Shown: in pieces, positions 1 through 6,073 of the stretch | Layout: each line of letters opens with the position of its first letter | How positions within the stretch are numbered: position 1 is the stretch's first letter | Origin: Verrucomicrobia bacterium TMED40 | GTDB taxonomy: Bacteria; Verrucomicrobiota; Verrucomicrobiia; Opitutales; Seribacteraceae | Length of the DNA stretch: 6,738 nucleotides | Assembly: GCA_002167605.1 (NCBI GenBank) | Contig: NHCT01000017.1 | Location: 9,384-16,121 of the forward strand | Reading direction: 5' to 3' | The notes under the pieces: model-generated | Told to the model about the DNA's origin: nothing | What the model saw: the letters and a program-made list of their open reading frames with translations, nothing else | Databases searched by the model: none | Position numbers and translations under genes: made by a program

Positions 1-887
1 GGACTGTCCTGAGACTGCATCTTGGCCTCAATCTCGTCCCATTGCTGGAGAAGCAAGTGAAGGTCCCGGTCGAAGAATCGCTCGGGCTTGTTCTGACCGG
101 CGGTTCGAATGATCACTCCCATTCCTTCCCTGAGGGACAGGTTTGAAAGGATTCTCTTCAACCGGGTGCGTTCGGATTTTTCTTCGATTTTCCGGGAAAT
201 CCCACACTGTCCGGCATAGGGCATTAGGACCAGAAAACGTCCGGGTAAGGAAAGGTTCGTGGTGGTCCGAGGACCTTTACTACCAATTTGAGCCTTGGTT
301 ATTTGAACAACGATTTCCGAACCAATCGGAAAGGCCCGGGGAATGTCCTTGATCGATTTGGCTTCGTTCTTACCCGAAGACTTCTTCTTATTTTCACGGA
401 CAATCTCGATCGAGGGATCATTGTTGGCCCCCGGGAGCATATCCCAGTAGTGAAGAAAGGCGTTTTTCTCCTGACCGATATCAACAAAAGCCGCCTTCAA
501 ACCAGGTTCGAGGTTTTGGACCTTACCTTTGAAAATGGCCCCAACCATTCGATCTTCATTCAAACGCTCGACATCGAAACCTTGTAAAATCCCATTTTCC
601 ATCATCGCCACACGACGCTCCAGAGCCTCGGTGTTGATGATCAATTCCTTGTAATCCTTATCCTTCTCTCGACGGAAAAAAGATAGGATGCGTTCTCGGA
701 TCGGACGATTTTTAGACCGTTCCAATGCGGATTCCCGTAAATCCTTCTTATCGATATGGATGGGTTTGGGCTCCGTCGGAGCCTGGGTCAAATCATTCTT
801 GGGCTCGGCATTTTCAGCCGGTTTCCTATTCGATCGATTTCTTCTGCGTCTGTTATTCTGGGAGCGATTCTTGGTGTTTCTAGACAT
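1..887 (-). CDS. Ribonuclease E/G family protein, N-terminal 295 residues (3' end outside window)
   Basis: This is the 5' part of a single-strand endoribonuclease of the Rne/Rng family, which acts in rRNA maturation and mRNA decay. The frame is open from the ATG at 887 to the window edge. Residues 1-79 form a polar, strongly basic lead ([12 protein letters not shown] at 11-22) not found in short RNase G. The family core starts near 80 ([16 protein letters not shown]) and continues with VGAIFKGKV (115-123), [20 protein letters not shown] (126-145), [20 protein letters not shown] (204-223) and GVIIRTAG (257-264). These span the embedded S1 RNA-binding domain and the start of the next subdomain. 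A lysine-rich insert lies at about 154-185 inside S1. The catalytic DNase I-like domain and zinc link fall outside the window, so RNase E and RNase G cannot be told apart. The gene starts 66 bp after rodA. No Shine-Dalgarno is visible before the ATG, and an in-frame GTG 24 bases upstream has none either. Confidence 0.93.
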   Translation of the reverse strand, partial: MSRNTKNRSQNNRRRRNRSNRKPAENAEPKNDLTQAPTEPKPIHIDKKDLRESALERSKNRPIRERILSFFRREKDKDYKELIINTEALERRVAMMENGILQGFDVERLNEDRMVGAIFKGKVQNLEPGLKAAFVDIGQEKNAFLHYWDMLPGANNDPSIEIVRENKKKSSGKNEAKSIKDIPRAFPIGSEIVVQITKAQIGSKGPRTTTNLSLPGRFLVLMPYAGQCGISRKIEEKSERTRLKRILSNLSLREGMGVIIRTAGQNKPERFFDRDLHLLLQQWDEIEAKMQSQDS

Positions 888-953
888 TGGGTTGAGGGAT
901 GGAGAACCCACAATCAGTCATCGAATGAGCAAGGTATCTTAGAGTGAATAGTT

Positions 954-2153
954 TCATCTAAATTCCTTTCTATGCCGATATACGCTCTGTACCACTCCGA
1001 GCATCAAAAAACAAGTTACGAGGAAAGTGCCTCCATAACTCAAAAAAGGCAGGGGTAAACCGGTGATCGGGGTAATCCCGATGGTCATCCCAACGTTGAC
1101 GAACAGATGTGTCATCAACAACACGGAAACGCTCACCGCGAGCATAGCTCCAAACCGGTCGGCAGCTTTGGTTGCGACCTTTAGGCAACCAAATACGACC
1201 AGGAGAAAAGCAAGCAAGGCCAGGGTGCTTCCCAACAAACCGGATTCTTCCGCCAAAACGGCGAAAATGAAGTCGTTGTGGGCTACCGCAGATGGTAGAT
1301 AACCGAGTTTAGCCTGCATGCCATCACCCAAACCTTTGCCTGTTATTCCACCGGTTGCCACGGCAATGAGAGCTTGTATGCGGTTCCAATTGGCTCCTAC
1401 TCCATGAGGGTCTTCTACCTCAGGGGCAATAAAGGTGAGGATGCGTTTGCGTTGATAGTCCTTGAGTGGTACGAGAGACGTCTCCTCATAGGCAATAGTT
1501 GCCTCGGAGGGACGCGGGTTCTCAGATTTATATTGATAGTAACGAAATACGTCCCACCCAAGCACACCGAGAATCACCACAAATAGAGCAAATGTGGCAA
1601 TAAAGAACCGGGTTGGTATGCGGGTGACGTACAAAAGAGAAAAGGCAATGGGTGGAAAAACCAAAGTAGACCCTAAGTCGGGTTGTAGAAAAATCAAGAA
1701 CATTGGTAGACTGAAGCAAAGACCCAAGCGGACAATTCCACTCAAGGAATCGCGGAGATCTCCGACCTTTGCACGGGCCAAAATGCTTGCCCCCATGACT
1801 AAAGTTGCCCATTTCGCGATTTCGGAAGGTTGGAATTTAAAAAGTCCAAAATCAATCCACCTCTGGGCTCCGTATAGGACCGGGCCACCGAAAACCAAAA
1901 GCAGGGCAAGAATCGCCAAGGCGTAGACAATATGGGCATATCTCATCCAAATCTGGTAATTGACCCACGAAGCCACAAAATAAACTGAAAAACCCAGACC
2001 GCACCAAATGATCTGCATCTTCCACTGACTTCCTCCCACATAAGCCTGTGCCGAGCGAATGAAAAGGACGCTGATCAGACTCAAACCGACAAGGCACAAT
2101 GGAGTGATCCAATCGGTTCGAACCTCCTCCTGTAAGATTTCGTCTTCCGGCAT
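954..2153 (-). CDS. rodA: RodA, SEDS-family peptidoglycan glycosyltransferase
   Basis: RodA polymerises lipid II into glycan strands in the inner membrane, working with a class B PBP in the MreB elongasome. The protein of 399 residues is strongly hydrophobic, with about ten membrane segments. Family motifs are AQRWIDFG...FQPSEIAK (96-114), FLQPDLGST (155-163), DYQRKRILTF (242-251), DFIFAVLAEESG (303-314) and GLPLPFLSYGG (365-375). The Asp in EDPHGVG (D258) aligns by motif with the Asp needed for polymerase activity in known RodA proteins. AQRWIDFG and the modest length favour RodA over FtsW. An upstream in-frame ATG at 2201 would add 16 polar residues but has no Shine-Dalgarno, whereas the ATG at 2153 follows AGGAGG by 7 bases, so I chose 2153. 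The loop before DYQRKR is long (about 211-241). The gene follows a small conserved gene and precedes an RNase E/G gene. Confusion with FtsW is possible but unlikely. Confidence 0.95.
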   Translation of the reverse strand: MPEDEILQEEVRTDWITPLCLVGLSLISVLFIRSAQAYVGGSQWKMQIIWCGLGFSVYFVASWVNYQIWMRYAHIVYALAILALLLVFGGPVLYGAQRWIDFGLFKFQPSEIAKWATLVMGASILARAKVGDLRDSLSGIVRLGLCFSLPMFLIFLQPDLGSTLVFPPIAFSLLYVTRIPTRFFIATFALFVVILGVLGWDVFRYYQYKSENPRPSEATIAYEETSLVPLKDYQRKRILTFIAPEVEDPHGVGANWNRIQALIAVATGGITGKGLGDGMQAKLGYLPSAVAHNDFIFAVLAEESGLLGSTLALLAFLLVVFGCLKVATKAADRFGAMLAVSVSVLLMTHLFVNVGMTIGITPITGLPLPFLSYGGTFLVTCFLMLGVVQSVYRHRKEFR

Positions 2154-2160
2154 ACCCTGA

Positions 2161-2166
2161 CCTCCT
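2161..2166 (-). promoter_or_regulatory. Ribosome binding site that decides the rodA start
   Basis: On the minus strand this reads AGGAGG, a full match to the anti-Shine-Dalgarno core, followed by a 7-base spacer (TCAGGGT) and the ATG at 2153. The competing ATG at 2201 is preceded by AATAGTCTCC, which has no purine-rich site. It is the best ribosome binding site in the window and sits inside what would otherwise be the coding sequence of the longer rodA model. Confidence 0.8.
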
Positions 2167-2206
2167 GAAGGGAAACGAGACGTTTTGAGCCTATCCTCCA
2201 TGGAGA

Positions 2207-2512
2207 CTATTTGCCGTCAGTGGAAAGCAAAACCCGAGCCATTTGATCCCATTCCTCATTCAAATCCTCCCGAGCCTTAACGGGTTTTCCCGCTCTCGCG
2301 TACCAATACTCCGCATTCCCCAAATCTCCTTCAACTCGGTGTAAATAAGCATGGACCCAGTAGCCCTCTGAATCGTGAACCTCCTGAGCAATGGAATGAG
2401 CTTCTTCCCAATCCCCTTTTTTGGCCCACCACATCGCCTGCAAGCAGGGAGATAACTCGGGTGAGGGTTGTTTGGTAAGGGCAATATTTTCCGAAAATTC
2501 TTCGAGGTTCAT
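2207..2512 (-). CDS. Small conserved protein of unknown function with WVHAYLHR...EGDLGNAEYWY signature
   Basis: A soluble protein of 101 residues with no signal peptide or membrane segment. Two conserved blocks are visible: WWAKKGDWEEAHSIAQ (28-43) and WVHAYLHRVEGDLGNAEYWY (52-71), followed by ARAGKP. The pattern of aromatic and small residues in two helical hairpins (GDWEEAHSIAQ and GDLGNAEYWYARAG) resembles TPR/SEL1-like helical repeats. From memory, short proteins with this signature occur in several bacterial phyla as unnamed proteins. I know of no demonstrated function. A GTG at 2557 would add 15 residues and overlap the methyltransferase by 22 bases. I prefer the ATG at 2512 because family members as I recall them begin close to this point, although neither start has a strong Shine-Dalgarno. 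The gene starts 23 bp after the methyltransferase stop and is probably co-transcribed with it. Confidence 0.82.
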   Translation of the reverse strand: MNLEEFSENIALTKQPSPELSPCLQAMWWAKKGDWEEAHSIAQEVHDSEGYWVHAYLHRVEGDLGNAEYWYARAGKPVKAREDLNEEWDQMARVLLSTDGK

Positions 2513-2535
2513 ACGGTTTGAAACATGGGTTCCTT

Positions 2536-3273
2536 CTACTCTTTCACCCGGCGCCACCGAGTTCCAAGAGATACGGAAAATTGAAACTTTCTACGGTGTT
2601 CACGAATGACAAAAGGAAGGTCCACGGATTTCTCCAATTTGAAGTGCGGGCTTAGGGCTTCTCCCAGTGCCTGAGCGGAATTTCCATTGCCCACCCACTT
2701 GTCTTTGGGGGTGAATTCCTCCAGCCAGGTGAAAGGTGTGGCCAGCAACAGTTGGCCACCCACTTTGACCAAATCCGGCAAGCGGCTGAAAAGGACATGG
2801 GGGTCAGGTAAGCGGCAGATCAGATTGGCTGCGTGCACCAAGTCGAAACCCCGCCATTCATTCGGCAAATCGCAGGCGTCTCCAACAACAAAGCTCACTT
2901 TATCGGAATGCTCGGGGCAACGAACGGTTCCTTGCCCAAACATATCCCCCTCCTCCAAGTATTTGTATTCCAAAAATCCCTGTCGTTTGATTTCATTGGC
3001 GGCTTCAATGAAAGATTCAGAAAAATCCAGTCCGGTCACCCGGTCAAAGAAATTCGCCAGGACAAAAGAAGAGGCTCCAACGGCACAACCCAAATCCAAA
3101 GCCTTTCCCGTTTGATTGGGAGCGGAGCGATCCATTAATTCGGTCACGGTTCGATCGGGAAAACGCAAACCATTGACGGGACCATCTTTCCAAGGCATAA
3201 GCTCATGGTCTTTCCCATAATGGAAAAGCAAGTACTCTCCCAAGAGCTTTGAACTTTCGTAGGAATTTGTCAC
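2536..3273 (-). CDS. Stand-alone OvoA C-terminal-type methyltransferase (putative 4-mercaptohistidine N1-methyltransferase)
   Basis: A SAM-dependent class I methyltransferase of 245 residues. It matches the C-terminal module of ovothiol synthase OvoA, which methylates the imidazole nitrogen of 5-thiohistidine (also called 4-mercaptohistidine) to make ovothiol A. Visible motifs are YESSKLLGEYLLFHYG (5-20), ALDLGCAVGASS (58-69, the SAM-binding glycine loop), GLDFSESFIEAA (81-92), GDACDLP (131-137), FDLVHAANLICRLPDP (143-158), TPFTWLEEFTP (179-189) and PFVIREHRRKFQFSVS (220-235). The DinB and FGE-type sulfoxide synthase domains of full OvoA are absent, and no gene for them lies in the window. 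The start codon is GTG with TAAGG six bases upstream, 16 bp after the xylB stop. The family call rests on recalled motif patterns and is strong. The substrate is inferred, and another thiol-imidazole or unrelated small molecule is possible. Confidence 0.88.
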   Translation of the reverse strand: MTNSYESSKLLGEYLLFHYGKDHELMPWKDGPVNGLRFPDRTVTELMDRSAPNQTGKALDLGCAVGASSFVLANFFDRVTGLDFSESFIEAANEIKRQGFLEYKYLEEGDMFGQGTVRCPEHSDKVSFVVGDACDLPNEWRGFDLVHAANLICRLPDPHVLFSRLPDLVKVGGQLLLATPFTWLEEFTPKDKWVGNGNSAQALGEALSPHFKLEKSVDLPFVIREHRRKFQFSVSLGTRWRRVKE

Positions 3274-3279
3274 TGGCAG

Positions 3280-3284
3280 CCTTA
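3280..3284 (-). promoter_or_regulatory. Ribosome binding site supporting the GTG start of the methyltransferase
   Basis: The minus strand reads TAAGG, then a 6-base spacer CTGCCA, then GTG at 3273. It lies in the 16 bp between the xylB stop and the methyltransferase. The next residues (TNSYESSKLLGEYLLFHYG) already belong to the conserved family start, so there is no reason to look for a later ATG. Confidence 0.6.
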
Positions 3285-3289
3285 TCGAA

Positions 3290-4810
3290 TTACTCTCTTA
3301 CCCTTTCGGCAAGGGAGTGAAAAGTTTTACGCAAGGTTGGGTAGAGTGATCCGTATATCGAATAAAGCTCTTGGTACTCCTTGGTGTTTTCCCCTGGAGT
3401 CACTCGCTCTGTTTCCGCAATCCATTGGTCACTAGCACTTTCCACACTGTCGAAAACACCCACCCCCACCGCTCCAAGTAATGCCGCTCCGTAAGCGGCA
3501 CCTTCCTTGGCATTCACCAAGGAGCAATCCGCCTGAAAGACATCGCACAACATCTGCTTCCACAAACCCGAACGGGTACCGCCCCCGGTCAGGATGACAT
3601 TGGATGGATCAATGCCCAGCTTGCGCATCAGCGACAGGGAATCGTTCAGGCCAAAGCTTACTCCCTCCAGCACTGATCTTGCCATATGTTCGAGACCATG
3701 CCGAAGACTCAATCCAATAAAGGCACCACGGGCATGAGGGTCGGGATGCGGGGTACGCTCGCCCGACAAATACGGAAGAAACAAACAACCCTCGGAACCC
3801 GGTGGCACTTGGGCGGCTCCTTGTGTAAGAGAGTCGTAGGCATTCGGACCACCTTCGCTTTCGAAGCGTGCCTCCTCTTTACCAAACTTGTTCTTAAACC
3901 ATTGAAAGGATCCGGCAGCGGAGAGCATAACTCCCATCAAATGCCACTTACCGGGAACCGCATGACAGAAAGCATGTAATTTCCCCTCCGGTTCCACCCG
4001 GTACTGATCGCTTTGGGCAAAAACCACTCCGCTCGTACCCAACGTAACTGAAACCTTGCCCTCCCGGACGATGGCACTGCCAACCGCCTGAGCGGCACAG
4101 TCCCCGCCTCCGGCAATCACCGGGGTGCCTACGGGCAGACCGGTCGCCTCGTAGCCGTCAATGGAAATCTTCGCAGTCGCTTCAGTGGATTCGGTGACTT
4201 CCGGCAACCATTCCCTGCTCCATCCCAAGGAATCCAAAAGGGAATCCGACCAAGTTCTTTTTCCGACATTCAGGAGGGACATGCCGGATGCGTCGGAAAC
4301 ATCGGTGAAGAAATCTCCGGTCAATTGGTATCGAATGTAATCTTTGGGCAACAGAATTTTATCGATTCTCGCAAATGCATCAGGTTCGTTTTTTTGGACC
4401 CAAAGAACCTTGGGTGCCGTGAACCCGGCTAGCACAGGATTACCGGTGATTCGCAAGACCTCCGACTCTCCAATTCGTTCCGTAATCTCGTCGCATTCCT
4501 CGTAAGACCTTTGGTCATTCCACATAATGCATGGACGGATCACCTGCCCTTTCTCGTCCAAGGCCACCATGCCATGCATTTGACCTGTTAGACCGACTGC
4601 ACGAACGCTCGAAGGATCAATCCCTTCAAGCAAGGAGCGAATGGCTTTTTGGGTAGCTTCCCACCAAATACTGGGATCCGTTTCCGCCCAAAGGGGCTTG
4701 GGAGTCAAAAAGTCATATTCGGGAGAACTGCTTTTTTCCACTTTGCCCGATTCAGACACCAGCAGAGCTTTTACGGATGAGGTTCCAACATCAATACCAA
4801 TTGAATACAT
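3290..4810 (-). CDS. xylB: Xylulokinase (FGGY carbohydrate kinase)
   Basis: A cytoplasmic kinase that phosphorylates D-xylulose with ATP to xylulose 5-phosphate, feeding the pentose phosphate pathway. The 506 residues fit the FGGY family size. Visible features are the N-terminal phosphate loop GIDVGTSSVKALL (5-17), the xylulokinase-type GLTGQMHGMV (73-82) and CIMWNDQR (94-101), the presumed catalytic base D237 in GGGDCAAQAVG, TLGTSGVVFA (256-265), FLPYLSGERTPH (344-355) and the adenine-binding LTGGGTRSGLWKQM (427-440). TGQMHG and WNDQR are the best signs of xylulokinase rather than glycerol or ribulose kinase. No xylose isomerase, sugar transporter or regulator lies beside it in the window. 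It starts 64 bp after the VWA gene, with only a weak purine stretch (AGAG) near the ATG, and heads the tightly packed run that continues into the methyltransferase 16 bp downstream. Confidence 0.95.
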   Translation of the reverse strand: MYSIGIDVGTSSVKALLVSESGKVEKSSSPEYDFLTPKPLWAETDPSIWWEATQKAIRSLLEGIDPSSVRAVGLTGQMHGMVALDEKGQVIRPCIMWNDQRSYEECDEITERIGESEVLRITGNPVLAGFTAPKVLWVQKNEPDAFARIDKILLPKDYIRYQLTGDFFTDVSDASGMSLLNVGKRTWSDSLLDSLGWSREWLPEVTESTEATAKISIDGYEATGLPVGTPVIAGGGDCAAQAVGSAIVREGKVSVTLGTSGVVFAQSDQYRVEPEGKLHAFCHAVPGKWHLMGVMLSAAGSFQWFKNKFGKEEARFESEGGPNAYDSLTQGAAQVPPGSEGCLFLPYLSGERTPHPDPHARGAFIGLSLRHGLEHMARSVLEGVSFGLNDSLSLMRKLGIDPSNVILTGGGTRSGLWKQMLCDVFQADCSLVNAKEGAAYGAALLGAVGVGVFDSVESASDQWIAETERVTPGENTKEYQELYSIYGSLYPTLRKTFHSLAERVRE

Positions 4811-4874
4811 AACTCTAGGCTAAATACACCTGAAGACCCTTGGCAACGACAATACGAGAGTTGCTGCTAAGGAG

Positions 4875-5960
4875 CTAGTTCAAAGCTTTTTTGTTGTCGA
4901 TGTTTTTCTCCATCTCCCGGATTTCATCCATTTCCACAAACTTGCTCTTCCCCCCGGTCATGGCTGCTATCAACTCAAGGGGTTCCTTGGCACCCGCGGG
5001 AGCCCCGTATCCGATGGTGTAAATTTTAGTGCGACCCTTCTTTTGCTTAATGATCTCCATGCCCTGAAAATTCTTATTTGAATTTCCATCGGTCATGAAA
5101 TAAATGACATCCGGTTTCGGGTTCATGTAAAAAGCCCAGTCAAAAGAATTGTCCCAAACCGTACCGAAAGTCAGGGGCGTATCATGCACCGCTTGAACCA
5201 GTCTTTTCTTGATTGATGGGGTAACCGGCAACCACTTTGGACGAACCGGTTCGAACCCGTCATTGGGTTTCCAACCTCCGCCATTCGAACCGCTCCAATT
5301 TTTATGGAGAGCCTTCGCATCCTGACCAGCCACCCAAGTTGGTCCCGAAAAGAAAATGACGGAGATCGAACCGACGGCGGGCAGTTTTTCAATTGCAGCG
5401 CTTAATTCGTGCCTCATCACCTTATCCCTTCCATTCATCGAAGCTGAATAATCGATAATGAACAGGATCTTGTTGGCTTTTGACTTCACTCCCATGAAAT
5501 TCGATGCAAACGCCTTATTCAAAACAGACATATCGACATCCACCCGAACATCCCCGATATCCCCCATCGGACCCACAGCGATCGCTGGATTAAGATCCTC
5601 CGTCTTAATATCTACCACCGGGGCAGAAATATCCGAGATCGCCTGTGCCTGAAAGGTAAAGGAACGGGCGGGCTTGGCCGACTTTTGTCTTTGCATCAAA
5701 CGAACTTTTTGCTCCTGCTTTTTGGGTGCGGAGGAAGGTGTGCCCGCATCCGCAAAATCCGAAGCGGTTTCTCCGGCAGGTGCGACCCAGACCACAATGT
5801 TCCACAAAAACCCAAAAAGAAGGATCACCAGAAAGAGCGAAAGCAACAAACTGTTGAGCAGGCGAAATTCCCTGAAATATTTGGACGCCGAGCCCTCGAA
5901 AGGTTCGGGTGCAACCAAAGTTTCTTGGTTTGAGGTATCTTGAGCGGACGATTCTTCCAT
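4875..5960 (-). CDS. Single-pass membrane protein with VWA domain
   Basis: A 361-residue protein with a polar N-terminus (1-33), one membrane helix (about 34-59, LLNSLLLSLFLVILLFGFLW), a basic, Ser/Ala/Pro-rich linker (about 60-110), a short beta-like region (IAVGPMGDIGDVRVDVDMSV, 127-146) and a C-terminal VWA domain (about 165-345). The metal-ion-dependent adhesion site looks complete: D170, S172 and S174 in DYSASM, a Thr in PLTFGT (262-267) and D291 in FMTDG. It should therefore bind a divalent metal and a protein partner, probably outside the inner membrane. A Gly/Trp-rich insert (about 208-246) interrupts the domain. No partner gene (MoxR ATPase, BatB/C) is adjacent, and I cannot give a specific function. 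A TTG at 5969 could add three residues, but I chose the ATG at 5960. Neither start has a clear Shine-Dalgarno. Confidence 0.88.
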   Translation of the reverse strand: MEESSAQDTSNQETLVAPEPFEGSASKYFREFRLLNSLLLSLFLVILLFGFLWNIVVWVAPAGETASDFADAGTPSSAPKKQEQKVRLMQRQKSAKPARSFTFQAQAISDISAPVVDIKTEDLNPAIAVGPMGDIGDVRVDVDMSVLNKAFASNFMGVKSKANKILFIIDYSASMNGRDKVMRHELSAAIEKLPAVGSISVIFFSGPTWVAGQDAKALHKNWSGSNGGGWKPNDGFEPVRPKWLPVTPSIKKRLVQAVHDTPLTFGTVWDNSFDWAFYMNPKPDVIYFMTDGNSNKNFQGMEIIKQKKGRTKIYTIGYGAPAGAKEPLELIAAMTGGKSKFVEMDEIREMEKNIDNKKALN

Positions 5961-6012
5961 ATGGTACAAGCATCAAAACCCGAGGGCTTCGACACTGACT
6001 AAAAGATGCTTC

Positions 6013-6028
6013 CGTACTTTGGCGTACG
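6013..6028. other. Small inverted repeat in the gap between the DUF1501 and VWA genes
   Basis: CGTAC and GTACG flank a 6-base loop (TTTGGC on the plus strand), giving a 5-bp hairpin. Outward pairing can extend slightly with TGC/GCA after an internal bulge. In the minus direction TTTT follows eight bases later (6001-6004), and in the plus direction seven T follow six bases later (6035-6041). Neither spacing is that of a good intrinsic terminator. It lies 39 bp past the DUF1501 stop, so a weak terminator or a transcript end structure is possible. The rest of the gap holds nothing I can name. Confidence 0.25.
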
Positions 6029-6073
6029 CAAGTGTTTTTTTCCTTCCGTGAAACAAGGGAGGCAGGAAGTCCT

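Noticed and set aside
143..587. Plus-strand frames of 69 and 99 codons opposite the RNase gene
   Set aside because: They lie opposite a minus-strand frame with clear family motifs throughout (RNase E/G S1 region). Their translations show no recognisable domain.
2513..2557. GTG at 2557 as the start of the small conserved protein
   Set aside because: It adds 15 residues overlapping the methyltransferase end, with only a weak GGA upstream. The conserved part fits a start at the ATG at 2512. It is kept as an alternative, not excluded.
4811..4874. Possible promoter (TTGCCA ... TATTTA) and a 5-bp GCAAC/GTTGC inverted repeat before xylB
   Set aside because: The spacing between the two promoter-like boxes is only 14 bases and the repeat has a 12-base loop with no T-run. 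Neither is convincing.
5605..5976. A 123-codon minus-strand frame overlapping the start of the VWA gene
   Set aside because: It runs in another frame over the membrane segment and linker of the VWA protein, whose frame continues into a clear VWA domain. Its own translation has no coherent domain.
6013..6041. Plus-strand intrinsic terminator (hairpin followed by seven T)
   Set aside because: The T-run starts six bases after a 5-bp stem, and no plus-strand gene exists upstream that would need it.
5970..6073. Possible promoter for the VWA gene (minus strand TTGCGT, 17 bases, CATCTT)
   Set aside because: The -10 match is only three of six positions and the -35 is also imperfect. This is no better than chance in a gap of this size.
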